Origin: Styela clava
Taxonomy: Eukaryota; Chordata; Ascidiacea; Stolidobranchia; Styelidae
NCBI RefSeq assembly: GCF_964204865.1
Contig: NC_135253.1
Location: 20,992,001 to 21,056,000, forward strand
Length of the DNA stretch: 64,000 nt
Direction of reading: 5' to 3'
Shown one piece after another: positions 1 through 11,025 of the stretch (the first letter of the stretch is position 1; every line of letters starts with the position of its first letter). Both the position numbers and the translations under genes were made by a program. The notes beneath the pieces are model-generated. The model was not told the DNA's origin. It ran no database searches and saw only the letters and a list, made by a program, of their open reading frames with translations.

Positions 1-63
1 TCATGATTTTAAAACATAGAGTGATATCATCATACATCTACATATAGGCTATATAGAGTCAAA

Positions 64-611
64 AATTTCAACAATATGTTTGTAATGGTGACATTATTTT
101 ATTCATTCTCAACACTGTATTTTACACCCAAATACAACGCACTAGATTTAAAAACATGTACCATTATTAGACTTACATATTTTAATTATACAAAATAACT
201 AGACCTACCTATCAGTCACTGCTCATCTGCTATATTTCTCCCATTTAGTTCCTCTGCTATTAGCTACTTGTGAGTTCCAATACTGTGATCATCTTCATTT
301 TCAAGAAAATCAACATCCTGAATAGAAAGTTATTTTCAACAATATGTTTGTAATGGTGACATTATTTTATTCACTTTCGCACTGTGTTTTACACCGAAAT
401 ACAACGCACTAGATTTAAAAACATGTACCATTATTAGACTAGCATAATTATTTTAATTGCACAAAATAACAAGACTCACCTATGAGTTGTTCACTGCAGC
501 CTTGCTCATTTGCTATATTTCTCCCATTTAGTTCCGCTGCTATTATCTACCTGTATATCCCAATACTGTGATCATCTTCATTTTCAAGAAAATCAACATC
601 CTGAATAGAAA
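64..611. repeat. Direct tandem duplication, 268-bp unit, two copies
   Basis: A segment beginning TCAACAATATGTTTGTAATG at about 68 recurs at about 336 and runs to CCTGAATAGAAAG. The copies differ by scattered substitutions and a few small indels, so the duplication is not very recent. No open frame is shared between the copies; I see no gene. Confidence 0.85.
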
Positions 612-654
612 GGTATGTGCTGTAGGCTACTAACAAAAGGGTCTGGTATAGTTT

Positions 655-927
655 AGTACCACATGTGCTTCTAGTTGACCTGGCTCAACAATTTTTGCAT
701 ATGTCAATCCTAACCCCCACCTGACTACGTCACCAAAAAAATTACGTCATTTCGACGTCACAGTGGCGTAATAAGGCCCACCGAAGTTTGCGGATGGTCG
801 TCCAAAATGCGCAGACGATCACCCGAAATCAAGCAATCAATTTCTCCCGTTTTCTCGTCACAACGATCACGATAGGAGAGAGATCGCCGGCTTTAGCAAG
901 TTTGTTATCGGCGGCGCAGATCCAAGT
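655..927. repeat. Extra partial copy of the adjacent inverted-repeat element
   Basis: The stretch starting CTTCTAGTTGACCTGGCTC near 670 repeats the interior of the element at 928-1425: the same ACCCCCAC and TGACGTCAC-type blocks, then the GAGAGAGATCGC block near 880 that recurs near 1198. It looks like a tandem, diverged copy. Confidence 0.6.
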
Positions 928-1425
928 AAGTGCTGATGGCGAACGTTAAGTGACCAGGAATAGATACTGAGATAAGATGGGTCTTCTGAAGTGTGCGCCG
1001 CAAGTACTTCTAGTTGGCCTGGCTCAACAATTTTTGCATATGTAATTTTTAACCCCCACATGACCACGTCATCCGGAAATTACATCAATGCAAAGTCGCA
1101 ATGACGTAATACGGCCCTCCAAAGTATACGGATGATTGCACAAACAATCATCCGAAGTCGGGCAAGCTTTTTCTTGTCGTCGAAACGATACCGATAAGAG
1201 AGAGATCGCTGCACAGATGCAATTTCGGACGATCGTAACTATATGTTAGCAAGCTCCATGACGCGATTGTGACGCAGTGATCTAATTTCCGGATGACGTA
1301 GTCAGGTGGGGGTTAGAAAATACATATGTAAAAATTGTTGAGCCAGGACAACTAGAAGTAGCCTACTTGCGGTGCACACTTCAGGAGACCCATCTTATCT
1401 AGTACTGGTTACTTAACGATAGCAA
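928..1425. mobile_element. Long inverted-repeat element (probable MITE)
   Basis: The left arm (about 930-1110) reads GCGAACGTTAAGTGACCAGG, then AGATAAGATGGGTC and CTGGCTCAACAATTTTTGC. The same text appears reverse-complemented in the right arm (about 1270-1425: GTTGAGCCAGG, GACCCATCTTATCT, TTACTTAACG). The arms are over 110 bp with a short unique centre, typical of a non-autonomous foldback or MITE. I could not define a clean TSD. A solo piece of the outer arm recurs near 1760-1795. Confidence 0.7.
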
Positions 1426-1426
1426 A

Positions 1427-1709
1427 CAAAGCTTGACAAGATCTGAAGTTTGGCAAATCAAAAGTAGGCCTAGTTGTGATAGCTCACGTTACTGGTACGA
1501 TGTTCAGAAGTTAGACTCACAAAGCTTGACAAGATCTGAAGTTTGGCAAATCAAAAGTAGGCCTAGTTGTGATAGCTCACGTTACTGGTACGATGTTCAG
1601 AAGTTAGACTCACAAAGCTTGACAAGATCTGAAGTTTGCCAAATCAAAAGTAGGCCTAGTTGTGATAGCTCACGTTACTGGTACGATGTTCAGAAGTTAG
1701 ACTCACAAT
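1427..1709. repeat. 3 x 93-bp tandem repeat
   Basis: Three nearly identical 93-bp units (GCTTGACAAGATCTGAAG starts at 1431, 1524 and 1617), abutting the right arm of the inverted-repeat element. Because 93 is divisible by three and the unit lacks stops in one frame, a 97-residue frame stays open through all copies. That is a by-product of the period; there is no start context, splice context or recognisable domain. The near-identity points to recent amplification. Confidence 0.9.
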
Positions 1710-2509
1710 GCTGCAATGCAATATAAATTACTGATAACGTTAAATTTCTGTATTTATATAGTCTTATCTAGTACTGGTCACTTAACGTTAGCAAACAAAG
1801 CTTTGCTTGACTGGCAGACTGGCAACCTTAGCTGACCGAAAATTTCTCAGGTACGGTACCGGTACAGGATATGTAATCCTGTAATCTACAACACAGATCA
1901 CAGATACAAGGTCTCAAATATCCATGAATCCACATGAACACTGTAATAGTAGAAGTGGATTGACTGATCGATTTTTTAATTATGGCTAGATTAAGGTACC
2001 GGTACTATAATTTCGCGTTTGTTTATCAGCATCAACTTAATAATTCGAAATCTTACCTGGTACCTGTACCAGCAAGCTTAAACCTCCAGACCTCTCCACA
2101 CAATGTAAGTTTTCCACATATTGTAGCTTGAGACAAGTATAACACAAACTGTGCCCACCCACTTATTCTATCTATTACAAATTGGAGTTAAATACCCCAC
2201 ACAGTCTGTTATGCAGAGAGTTTCATCGAAGCCATGGCAGAGTGATAAGTCAAGTCAGCGCTCATAAAAATATTCGAAACGATTTCAGCCAATAGCGTCA
2301 GCCTTCTCATATCGTCACAGTCACCTCGATATCACGTGACATGACGCGTTCATGCATTCCCACCAATTTTAGTGGAGAAAATGTTTGGTAACACCACCTG
2401 TGAGTGCATTAACACGGTGTATATAAAATAATGCAACGAAACAAGGCGGTAAAATTATCACTACACCCCAATGGAGGAGGTGAAAATGGCAAATATCCTC
2501 TTTTTCTCT
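1710..2509. other. No gene seen
   Basis: AT-rich sequence with several GGTACCGGTAC-like palindromic fragments (near 1854, 1994 and 2060). I find no coding signature or complete element. Confidence 0.5.
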
Positions 2510-2650
2510 TAGGAGTGTATGTATACACAGACTAATTATTATACACTTATACTACATTAAAAAATGAACAGAAGCAAATACGAAGAATAGTCATTTGATA
2601 TTTCTCAAAATATTTCCTTTGCATTACTGGAAACTCTTTAGTCAATTTAA
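2510..2650. repeat. Dispersed repeat, copy 1 (copy 2 at about 14,825-15,390)
   Basis: The block ACTAATTATTATACACTTAT followed by CAAATACGAAGAATAGTC and AAACTCTTTAGTCAATTTA recurs at about 14,840-14,940, with its 3' edge near 15,370. The copy at 14.8 kb holds about 430 bp of extra sequence before the shared AAACTCTTTAGTCAATTTA end. Confidence 0.7.
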
Positions 2651-2652
2651 AG

Positions 2653-2780
2653 CAGGGGTCGGCAACCTTTTGTAGCTCGCGTGCAAAAATAAAGGGTTTC
2701 AAGTCATTGGCGGGCCGCACATATTTTTAGAACGTTGAAACCGAACGAATGATACTTCAAAAATCAAACATCAGTAATAC
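2653..2780. mobile_element. hAT-type terminus (CAGGGGTCGGCAACC)
   Basis: The end sequence CAGGGGTCGGCAACCTTTTG is followed by GGCGGGCCGCAC and TTTTTAGAACGTTGAAA. The same order is seen, reverse-complemented, at the right end of the MITE at 59,225-59,671, so both belong to one hAT subfamily. I cannot find the matching opposite end nearby; only one end is called. Confidence 0.65.
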
Positions 2781-2939
2781 ATCACTCGAATAAAATATAG
2801 ATTCATTTCCTCATTTCATTGCTGCTCAAAAAATTTCATTTTAATATTTTCGGCGCCATTATACCCTTAGCATTGAGCATCAACTTTTCTACGTTTGATC
2901 GCCATTTGTCTAATTATAATTAAATTATTGGCTCATTAA

Positions 2940-3250
2940 ACGAGTAATTGCGAATTATATAATTGGCGATCGATAGTTTTAGTCACATCTGATTGGTAAT
3001 ATATTGAATAAGGAAAAGATGTATGATGTGAAACAATCTATTTAGATCATGGCATCTTCGATATAGAATTTTTCCTACAAGGTATATATATATATATGCG
3101 TTGCAGCGGGTGCTTCAAGTCACACGAAAGATTTCTGAGAATAATTAGAGTCCAGGTTGAGGTTTGAGATTGATTAATTAACGACTGAATTTGAAGTATG
3201 AATAATGCTCTCCAACACACGATTTATTGAGCTCGGCTGAAACAAACTCA
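2940..3250 (-). repeat. Orphan copy of the lectin-family intron sequence
   Basis: This stretch (GGCGATCGATAGTTTTAG, then ATGATGTGAAAC, GGTATATAT...GTTGCAG, GGGTGCTTC, GATTGATTAA and ATGAATAATGCTCTCC) follows in order the intron that lies downstream of the signal exons at 57.3 and 63.9 kb (compare 56,810-57,075) and at 32.4 kb. It has the same orientation as that cluster but is 19 kb beyond its last exon. No recognisable module or signal exon remains beside it. A TA microsatellite sits at 3082-3097. Confidence 0.6.
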
Positions 3251-4479
3251 ATTCGAAATTTTGTGCTTTTTTGTTAATATTTTAATTCCGCATACAGAGT
3301 CTACATCGAATTATATAATTAATGCAACAAAGAAATAAAAAAAACTACATTTATAATAAATAAAACGACTGAAAAAAGGCAAAATGATTTTTTTGTCAAT
3401 TAAATTTCTAAAGCAATAGTGTTTTTTAATAATAAAACTGTTGCCACTTACCAAGAACCTCTTCATGTTAAAGGAAGAGTAAAATTTCTTTAATTTTGAA
3501 ATGTTTTTATCAGAGTAAATATATACATTAACACGAAACAGTGGTCCAAGGGAAACAATTCGAGCTCAAACGTTTATTTGAATTCGTTAACTACCTATTA
3601 TACTGGATCTATGCGGGGTATCGTCTGTGATAGAGCTAAGTAGCTGTGTAGTAGCGTTTGCCGACGGGTCTAACACACCGATCATCACGATAGAGTGGCT
3701 TCGAATAAGGTTTGGCCTTTGTAATAATAAATAATTATCATTAGGTAATTCCAAATGTAAATTGGAATTGATTTATTGTTCCGTCCACCAAAAAAATACG
3801 ATCATTAATAAAATAGAAACAGCAATAAAATGGTTTTAGTGTGGATAGGAGGGGGCGATAAGACCATACCGTCATAGATGTCAGCTCCCACCATATGCGC
3901 TGATGTAATTAAGATTCACAATTGAAGATGGCATTGGCAAGCTTCTATAACAAAATTGGGAAATTCTGAAGTAACTTCAATGTGATACATATGTTTTTTC
4001 AAAAAAGGGGGCAAGGGAACTGATTAAAAAATGACATTAAAATTAAAATACGAAAAAAATTAAATCACGAATCATCACAAAGCATTAGGCTATGTAATGC
4101 ACCGAAAAATTATTTCTGTTCAAGTTACCCCACTGCATTGGAACAGTTTTCTGGTTTATAATTATTATCTGGTATAAATTAAAATAAAAATGGTTCATGT
4201 GCAATTGATTTTATGCCAATTTCAAAGAGATGCCGGAGAGATGCCATTTTCAAATATAATGCGGCCCACGAAACAAGTTTTTAATTTAGTTTAATCTGGT
4301 GGGTGCGAGAATTTCTATCCCTTTACAATGCAAGCCCTGTACCTGAGTTCAATTTAATATTAAAGTATATGACGTCACAATGCCCTACAGCTAACCCGTG
4401 ATAATCGAGCCAATCATGTCATAAGATCAGTAGCCAAAATTGTCTGTCTGCAGCTATACTAGGATGTCTATGTTAAATG
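3251..4479. other. No gene seen
   Basis: AT-rich, stop-dense in all frames on inspection. It contains a few hAT-like GCGGCCCAC words near 4261 but no element I can delimit. Confidence 0.45.
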
Positions 4480-4555
4480 AAGGTGCGGCCCGCGATTTCA
4501 CCCAGTCATTTGTATCTGGCCCTCCTGTAATAAAGGTTGGGCTATAGGCCATTAC
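4480..4555. mobile_element. Remnant of a hAT-type end
   Basis: GTGCGGCCCGCGATTTC followed by TATCTGGCCCTCCTG and AAAGGTTGGGC resembles the subterminal and terminal part of hAT/Charlie-like elements read from the inside out, but the final CACTG or CCCTG is missing, so the tip is eroded. Confidence 0.35.
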
Positions 4556-5224
4556 TCAGACTGTTTGTATTCGCATCAACACAATTCGTCATATTTTATA
4601 TTTAGAACATGGTCATATGTGACATCACGTGATGTTTTGGTCTATTAACTTTGACGTCAATCTTTATCTTCAATTCTACCGTTGCGTGAACGACTTGTTC
4701 CGTATTTTAGATCATTTCTTAAAATCTGATGTACTACCTGAATATTTCCATCCGATCAAATCCTCTTTCTGTTTTAAATATTTTCAAAAATGATTCTGTT
4801 TCACAAGATCAACAACTACTGTTACTCTGCCCTATTCTATAGTCGACGGCAAAACTAGGTAATCGCAATGACACTAAATGTTAATTTGTGAGTTGTCAGA
4901 AATTAACAACTGTCCTTATACTATTCGCTAGTTGTAAACTTGTAAATTTATTTTGCCCAATGTTAGTAACACGTTGCCCAGTATGTATATTCAAATTGTT
5001 TTGTTTTGCTAAAATTTTTGTACAACAGGACTGCATCTGTATATTTTGCATTTATTACAATCGACTTAACTATCAAGTTTTTTAGCGGCTCAAGTAAGCT
5101 AAAATAAAGCAGACATTAATGCTCGCATTCATAGTGAAACATCCATCATCAAAGCTGGCTTAACCATGCATGAACAGATTTAACAAAACCTCCTTGTGTT
5201 CAAAACTGACAATGCGCAGTAGAC

Positions 5225-5400
5225 CGTGGAGAATGTGTGGAGCCGTTGAGAATGTTTGGCCTTTATCACAGTTTAGTTAGCAGTTGTATAACAGCAGGAT
5301 GCTTCTGGAAAATGATTCTGAATAAATTATTTTATATTAGAAGTGATTTACGAAGCAGAATTTTAATATTCATTCAAATCTACACTAACATTTAGCTATG
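5225..5400. repeat. Dispersed repeat, partner at 7,535-7,700
   Basis: GAATGTTTGGCCTTTATCACA followed by CAGCAGGATGCTTCTG and TTTTAATATTCATTCAAATC is matched, diverged, by the block at 7,550-7,685 in the same orientation. I see no reading frame preserved between the two. Confidence 0.6.
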
Positions 5401-5568
5401 GCGAACATTTGCAGTTAAATATTGAAGTTTTGAAAGCCGAGTATGCTCAATATTAAGTGAGTATCTTTTCGATGTTATTTTATCTAAGAAATAAATTTGG
5501 CGCTCCATAAGTATGTCTATGGAAGTAACTAATTAGGTCGCCTATACTTAACATGAAGTTGTGCAAAG

Positions 5569-6271
5569 CGTGGGACCGCAAATAGTGGGTCTCAACACAA
5601 CCTTCCACACTGGGTCGCAAAACTATTTAAACTTGACATAAATAATAAGCATCGCGTCCGTGTTCTGTGTTCATGAACTACAGATTTATAAACCTCTAAT
5701 TATAATTATTACGAATAATTGTTTGCATACTTATTAGCCTATCACGTATTCAATTGCATTGTTCCATAGCAATGTGAAGTCAGCAGCAGCTGTGTGGATC
5801 TACTGGGAACGTAGGTTTTTATCAACTCTAAAGTCAGTCAGTTTAAAATAAGGGCTATTTTAACAGTAATGTTTAACATAAATATCAGGGAGTCACTTCG
5901 AGTAAAAACGTTAGAAAAAGTATAAAGCATAGGGCAGCATAATTGGGGCTGGATTTAGACGACGATTTTGATTGGATATTCGTTGAAAATTGATTGTCAA
6001 GGCCTTCGAGGTTTGACGCACGACGTTTTACGCAATAAACCTCGAATTGATATGTGTGTTCTAAACACAGAGTCTACAATTATCATTAGGCGGAATAAAT
6101 GCAATTATTTACTCTTGTTTTATATAATTTTGTGCAAGAAAATGGCTACTGGCAATAGTAGTTTTAAAATTGTTATTCGATTTCCACAAAATTATGTTCA
6201 TCTCAATGTGTAGGTCGCGAGAAATTAAAATAATATTTTAGGGTCGCTTCAAAAAGTAATTGCGGACCCTA
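5569..6271. mobile_element. hAT-like MITE with 8-bp target-site duplication
   Basis: Ends CGTGGGACCGCAA and TTGCGGACCCTA are inverted relative to each other and are flanked by GTGCAAAG (5561-5568) and GTGTAAAG (6272-6279), an 8-bp TSD with one mismatch, as expected for hAT elements. The sequence after the right TSD (GGGACGGGGGCCTATGG...) is a diverged copy of that at 13,118-13,260, where GTGCAAAG runs straight into GGGACC; 13.1 kb thus shows the uninterrupted site. Confidence 0.7.
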
Positions 6272-6279
6272 GTGTAAAG

Positions 6280-6410
6280 GGACGGGGGCCTATGGGCAGG
6301 GGGTGTATTCACATGGCTAACACAGACAGTCCCTAAACCTTTAATTGAAATAAAATTTGGAAGATCGGAATAAAATTATAGCGTAACCAAAAACTGATAC
6401 ACACAAATTC
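6280..6410. repeat. Dispersed repeat shared with 13,118-13,260
   Basis: CCTATGG-CAGGGGG-TATTCAC-TGGCTAACAC-GACA is followed by AATAGAACTAAAA-type and CGGAATAAAATTAT words that also occur in the palindromic MITE family (14.2, 47.2, 51.6 and 55.1 kb). It is probably a degraded member. Confidence 0.6.
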
Positions 6411-7419
6411 AAGTACTATCCAAGACTGTTGAATAATTATACCAGTGTTGAACCAGTGTTATAGGTTATTCCTTAAAATCCTAAATCCTAACCGATAACT
6501 GTCTTAATATTTTTATCTGTATGTGTCTTGCATATACACATTAGTTCTTCGTTGAAAATATTTTTAGGCACGCGCAACGCGTTGTTATATAAATATAAAA
6601 CGCGATGAGTTTCAATGCTAATTAATGAGTTGTCTTAAACTTTTGAATTGATTTGCTGTGTGCTAAATAAATAAAAGCTATTTCAATCAATAGAGAAATT
6701 ACGTCCATATATGCGATTTTTAAGCTATATCTAGTAGTAATTAACAGGAAAAATCATGAAGTATTTTTGAACCCAAGGTTTGAATTCCCAACTATCCGTT
6801 TGGTGACATTATTTTCTGTTCGCTCTTCTAGTTTTTGGCATGGTCCATCCATAGTTCCTATCGTGGTTGAAATCATTTAATAATTCTTCTCGTGGGTATT
6901 AGGCGGCCAACTAACTCGGTATTAGTTTTGTACCGTCCCATGAGAGCTAACATGAAGCTCGATGACATAATAGCAAACGATGCAGGGATTTACACATCTT
7001 TCGACGCGAAATGGCTAATGATATGTCACCAAGCATGCGGAGTTCAAAATCTGGGAAATTTATATTAAATACCTAATCTGGTTTGACGTTTCTAAATTTA
7101 CGGAACGGTCGGTACGGTTTTTTTTGCAAAATATAGAATTGAAACGATACGTTAAGTGCAAAGATAGCATATTACACCATAACCCAAAGACAACGACTTT
7201 TCGAATTTAACGTTTTTTTCTGATAGCAAGTGCGGTGGGGAAATCTTGCACAATTCACGATTGAGTTGGAGACGCGCGAGTTCGGTGTCCAAGCAGAGCG
7301 GCGCAGGTCACGTGGTACCGGATATTTGAATAGTAAAATGCCATTGGAATATTTTGATATTCGAATATTTTGCACAGCCCTAGTTGTTACGTGTGTTGTT
7401 GTTACGATGATATTTAAAT

Positions 7420-7537
7420 ATTTATTTTAAATACGCGCTTAAGGTTTGTTGCGTTGTTTATGTGCGGCTCTTCATAACTTTGAGGTTTGAAACGCGGCTC
7501 TGGGACTAAAAAAGTTTGAGAACCCACTGTTCTAAAG
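7420..7537. mobile_element. hAT-type right end remnant
   Basis: GCGGCTCTTCATAAC, AACGCGGCTCTGGGAC and AAAGTTTGAGAACCCACTG form, read in reverse, the familiar CAGTGGGTTCTCAAAC hAT terminus. The matching left end was not found, so this is a solo or eroded end. Confidence 0.5.
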
Positions 7538-7995
7538 TGTCAAATGCAATGAGAAAGTTTGGGCTTTATCACAATTTTGTCAGCAATTGTATGACAGCAA
7601 GGTGTTTCTGCAAAATGATTCTAGGTGAAATGTTTAATATTGAGAGAAATTTACAAATCAGAAATCTAATATTCATTCAATCTAATTTGGGTTTTAGGAC
7701 TCTATTATGAACCGGAAAAAATCGAATTCTGAAATTATTTCCAAATATTCCATAAATAGTAGTCTCTTTTCACGGCTCAAGACAAAAGAATACTGTTCTA
7801 TAAGAAGTGACACTATCTAAGATTGTTTACCTAATAAATATGTTTCTTTCAAACTCAAATATTTTATAGGTATTCAAGTTTAATTCAAACTATAATTTTT
7901 ATTATTCGTATATTCATGAGCAAAAGCAAATTTCAGCGAATAAATTGAATATAAATGCTTGGTATTGGAAAGGGAACACACCTGCTAGTTACACC

Positions 7996-8011
7996 ATGAA
8001 ATTGACTGAAG
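7996..8011 (+). CDS. Exon 1 of multi-pass membrane protein gene
   Basis: Proposed first coding exon: ACACC-ATG context at 7996, encoding MKLTE plus one base, followed by a GT donor (GAAG|GTTTGA). It leaves phase 1, which is what the acceptor at 8346-8347 (ATATATTTTAG) needs, giving MKLTEGEKILLAASDALL across the junction. This is the nearest upstream ATG with matching phase and a donor; the evidence is splice logic only. A longer 5' exon set cannot be excluded. Confidence 0.5.
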
Positions 8012-8347
8012 GTTTGATTACATTATAAATTCATTTACGTATAATTTAGGAAATAAGAACTCATCTGCAGAACTTAGGTCATAAATATTGTATTTCATTT
8101 TGTACTATTCAATTGCCTAAATATTTTTCTGTACTATGGCGTGTAGAATCAAAATTTTGTATTATTTGTCGAATTCATTTGGTTATACCTTGTACGATAG
8201 ACCATATAGTGAATCCATATCAGAAAATATTTTCCCATCTTATTATCATTTGAAATGAATATAACTACGCCAAGTTATTTGTAAGAAACCAAGTAATTTG
8301 TAATAAAGTAACTTGACAATATAGTTAAATTAAGTTATATATTTTAG

Positions 8348-9078
8348 GTGAAAAAATTCTGCTCGCAGCCTCAGATGCACTACTGGGAATTTCTCTGCTT
8401 GTTTTGTTCTTCTTTGAGCTTTTTCGAAGTCTGGGAATAATATTTATCGCCAGTCAAATATTTTTTCTGGCTGGGTCAATTACATTCATTGTATTTGACT
8501 GTAAAGTTAACATTAGAAAAAATACTCCTGATGAACACGCGAAAGATCATACAAAGCGACGCAGTAGCAAATGGGAACGCGGATTAAATTTTGTAGAATT
8601 GATGGGAGTGATTTTACCAGCTTCAGTACCTTGGACTTTTCCAGAGCTATTTGTGTCAAACAAGCTAGCGTATTGTTTGCTTTATGTATCAGTAGTGACT
8701 TTTGATCTGACATGGAGAATTAGCTTCAGACTCACAAAATTGTTAGGCAATAACGCCGAATGGAGGTTCTCAGAGATAGCATTTCCTCATCAAAATTCAA
8801 TGCATATTACACTTCACTATGCGTTATTAATATTCTCTTTCGGAATTTTACTATTATTTTTTACTTTCATCATTTGTAATATTTCCAATCCCGATACTTT
8901 TGATTTAGTAATATATTGGCAAACTTTCTCGCTTGCTTGGTTAGGTGATATTGTATGTATGATTATTATGGCTACTCTTAGTCTAATCAGATTTATTCTT
9001 ATATACCGAAAAAGCATACAAGAGGTCGAGGAGGTCGTAGAAACAGAACAAAGGAAAATGTCACTTCTCAAACTTTAA
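8348..9078 (+). CDS. Main exon of multi-pass membrane protein, family unknown
   Basis: The open frame enters from an AG acceptor at 8346-8347 and ends at TAA 9076-9078; with the 16-base first exon it gives 248 residues. I see about five or six hydrophobic segments: an N-terminal one running ILLAAS...FFFELF, then LGIIFIASQIFFLAG, a weaker GVILPASVPW, LAYCLLYVSVVTFDLTW, LHYALLIFSFGILLLFFTF, and a long one from WLGDIVCMIIM to FILIY. A hydrophilic loop (KNTPDEHAKDHTKRRSSKWERG) follows segment two. The C-terminus is acidic (EVEEVVETEQ). The topology suggests a plasma-membrane or vesicle protein, possibly receptor-like, but I recognise no signature motif and assign no function. Directly downstream, another frame stays open for over 100 codons (see 8982-10167), so the natural C-terminus may differ from this stop. 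Confidence 0.65.
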
Positions 9079-10167
9079 CCCACAACATTGATACTAAAAG
9101 CTTCCCCGATGATATACATTCCGGTCCAGATGTGTCATACCAACAAGGAAATCTCGCTATATCCAAAATGACAAAACCTGATACTTTCGCTCTGAGAAGG
9201 GTTTCCTTGAGTGTCATTGAATCGCAGGCTCGCACCAACCGAACCCGTACATCCATTCCAAATTACACAGAATCGCAGGACATAGGTGGTTTGTAATTAA
9301 ATAACCAACAGACACTTCCACAATCAAAGGACGACTCGATCTCGCTTTTTTCAACACCATGTTCCCACCTCCACATTCCCTATTCGTATTCATCCAGTGT
9401 CCCCAATCTTTGGTCTGTCTGCAACCGATTTAGCACATCAATACCCAATGACAGTTTGTCTGTATCATTGGTATTGAGTCATTTGCCATTTAATAGTCAA
9501 CAGGCATCTCTCACAATCTCGAATTTTTTAACCGCATCACTCCGCGCTGACCTCATGTCATTAAACCACAGTTTACCGAATTCATGTGCAAATTCTCGAT
9601 CTCCAACAACCGATGACAGCGAAGCAAGTTCAGGCTCCAACATTTTGTCAAATCATGATATTGGTGAGGTCGTTGCTTGGTCCACCGGATGGCATCCGAG
9701 CAGTATTTCGGTTCCAAGCGAGGGGTTAAACAATACAAATGTACAAACCATGAGTGCTATGTTTCATCAACCAGATTCCTCATATTCCTCTAGTGACCCG
9801 GAACTTTGGTCTGTATCAGACCTTATTAGCTCATCGATACCAGGTCCGATTTCGTCTCAGTCACTGAATGCCAATTTGTGTAGTTTGCCAATGAACAATC
9901 AACAGTTCAAGCGAAACAATCTCGAATTTTTCAACGCCATCCGTGCGCTCTGAAAATATGTCATCAAACAATAGTTTACCGAGTTCAGATGCGAATTCTC
10001 AATCTCGGACAACCGATGACAGCGGAGCAAGTTCAGGCTCCAACATTTCTTCAAATCCTGATATCGTTCAGGTCGATGCTTGGTCGGGTACTATGTCGTC
10101 ATCAGATCATGGCGGTGGTAGTTCAGCAGGTTATTCATCACTTACCGATGCAGATGCTAACCAATAG
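8982..10167 (+). pseudogene. Ser-rich tail in a shifted frame, interrupted by stops
   Basis: Starting inside the membrane-protein exon, the frame whose codons begin at multiples of three is open from 8982 to a TAA at 9294-9296. It is then open again to TGA 9951-9953, after which the homologous text continues in a third frame to TAG 10165-10167. The first part is basic (KKHTRGRGGRRNRTK); the later part is Ser/Asn/Asp-rich (TTDDSEASSGSN; TTDDSGASSGSN). One missing base near the A5 run at 9009-9013 would join the membrane domain to this tail. Readings: a decayed cytoplasmic tail, unrecognised introns, or assembly errors. Long stop-free runs in such AT-rich DNA make random origin unlikely. Confidence 0.5.
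9320..10155 (+). repeat. About 400-bp tandem repeat inside the Ser-rich tail
   Basis: Two units with period about 396-403 bp: TTTGGTCTGT at 9409 and 9805; GTTTACCGA at 9571 and 9974; CAACCGATGACAGCG in both. The encoded repeat is roughly 133 residues long (SLPNSCANSR... versus SLPSSDANSQ...). Divergence is moderate and similar across the unit, consistent with an internal duplication of protein-coding sequence that has since picked up frame lesions. Confidence 0.75.
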
Positions 10168-10799
10168 TTCATTCATTATGAATATTTTGTGTTTATTGTT
10201 TGATTTCCTTGTTTCATAGAATGTCATTTTGCCAAATTTGCATTATTCTATTTTCCTCCCATTTTTGGGTTTTCAGTGACTTTCAATCGCATATTTTTAA
10301 TGTTTGACGCTTTAAGAAAACATCATGCATTTTATTTATGTTCTTGACTATCGTATCTAATCATTTTGTTGTCTTGTAATTTTTATTGGTTTCGGTTGAA
10401 TCGCGATTAGTTGTACATATTCTGTAGAGATCAGATCTTTTGTATAAAGCCCCCGCCACTTATGCAAAAATGTGAGATTTGAAAAACACACCCCCGCCAC
10501 ATTTTTTAAAAATAAATAAATATCCAGTTATGGTTAGTAATTATTAAAATTCACAACGCAATCTACATTGCTAACCCTAAAATAATTACAAAATTTCATA
10601 TTTCGAGCATCGGAGGAGGGCTTAGTACAAAAGATTTCAACTATTTTATAAAACTGAATTTTACATGTTTCTTTAGGGTTGGTGTTTTGTACTGCATTTC
10701 CTGTATAGTATAGAACAACCTCACATAATTGGCTGTTTTCCAGGAACCAAACCCTTTCAATACCTATACAGAAGAGGCCACTCAGATATCCAATTTTGC
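10168..10799. other. 3' flank of the membrane-protein locus; no gene seen
   Basis: AATAAA-type words occur at 10,511-10,520 and could serve as a polyadenylation signal. The short repeated word CCCCGCCAC appears near 10,451 and 10,493. Nothing else is recognised. Confidence 0.4.
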
Positions 10800-11025
10800 G
10801 TCATACCCAATCCTAATCATAACTAGCAATTTATATGGCAGCGCAACAGCGATTCAGATTCCAAATGGCGATTATGATCATATACCCATTTCTATTCATA
10901 ACCCGCTATTTATATCACATCCCAATACCCTTTACTGATGAAAAATAACGATTCTTATCTTATATCCATCCCCAGTCCTAACCCGCTTTATATATCGCAG
11001 CCCAATATCCCTCTACTAAGGGCAT
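10800..11025. repeat. Degenerate tandem repeat, period about 65-70 bp
   Basis: Units share CCAATCCTAA / CCCATTTCTATTCATAACCC / CCCAGTCCTAACCC and TTTATAT-CA-CCCAATA-CC. About three copies. A short open frame here follows the repeat and is not convincing as a gene. Confidence 0.6.

Noticed and set aside
5968-6213. 81-codon frame inside the 5.6-6.3 kb MITE
   Set aside because: Lies in a non-autonomous element with no recognisable transposase motif.
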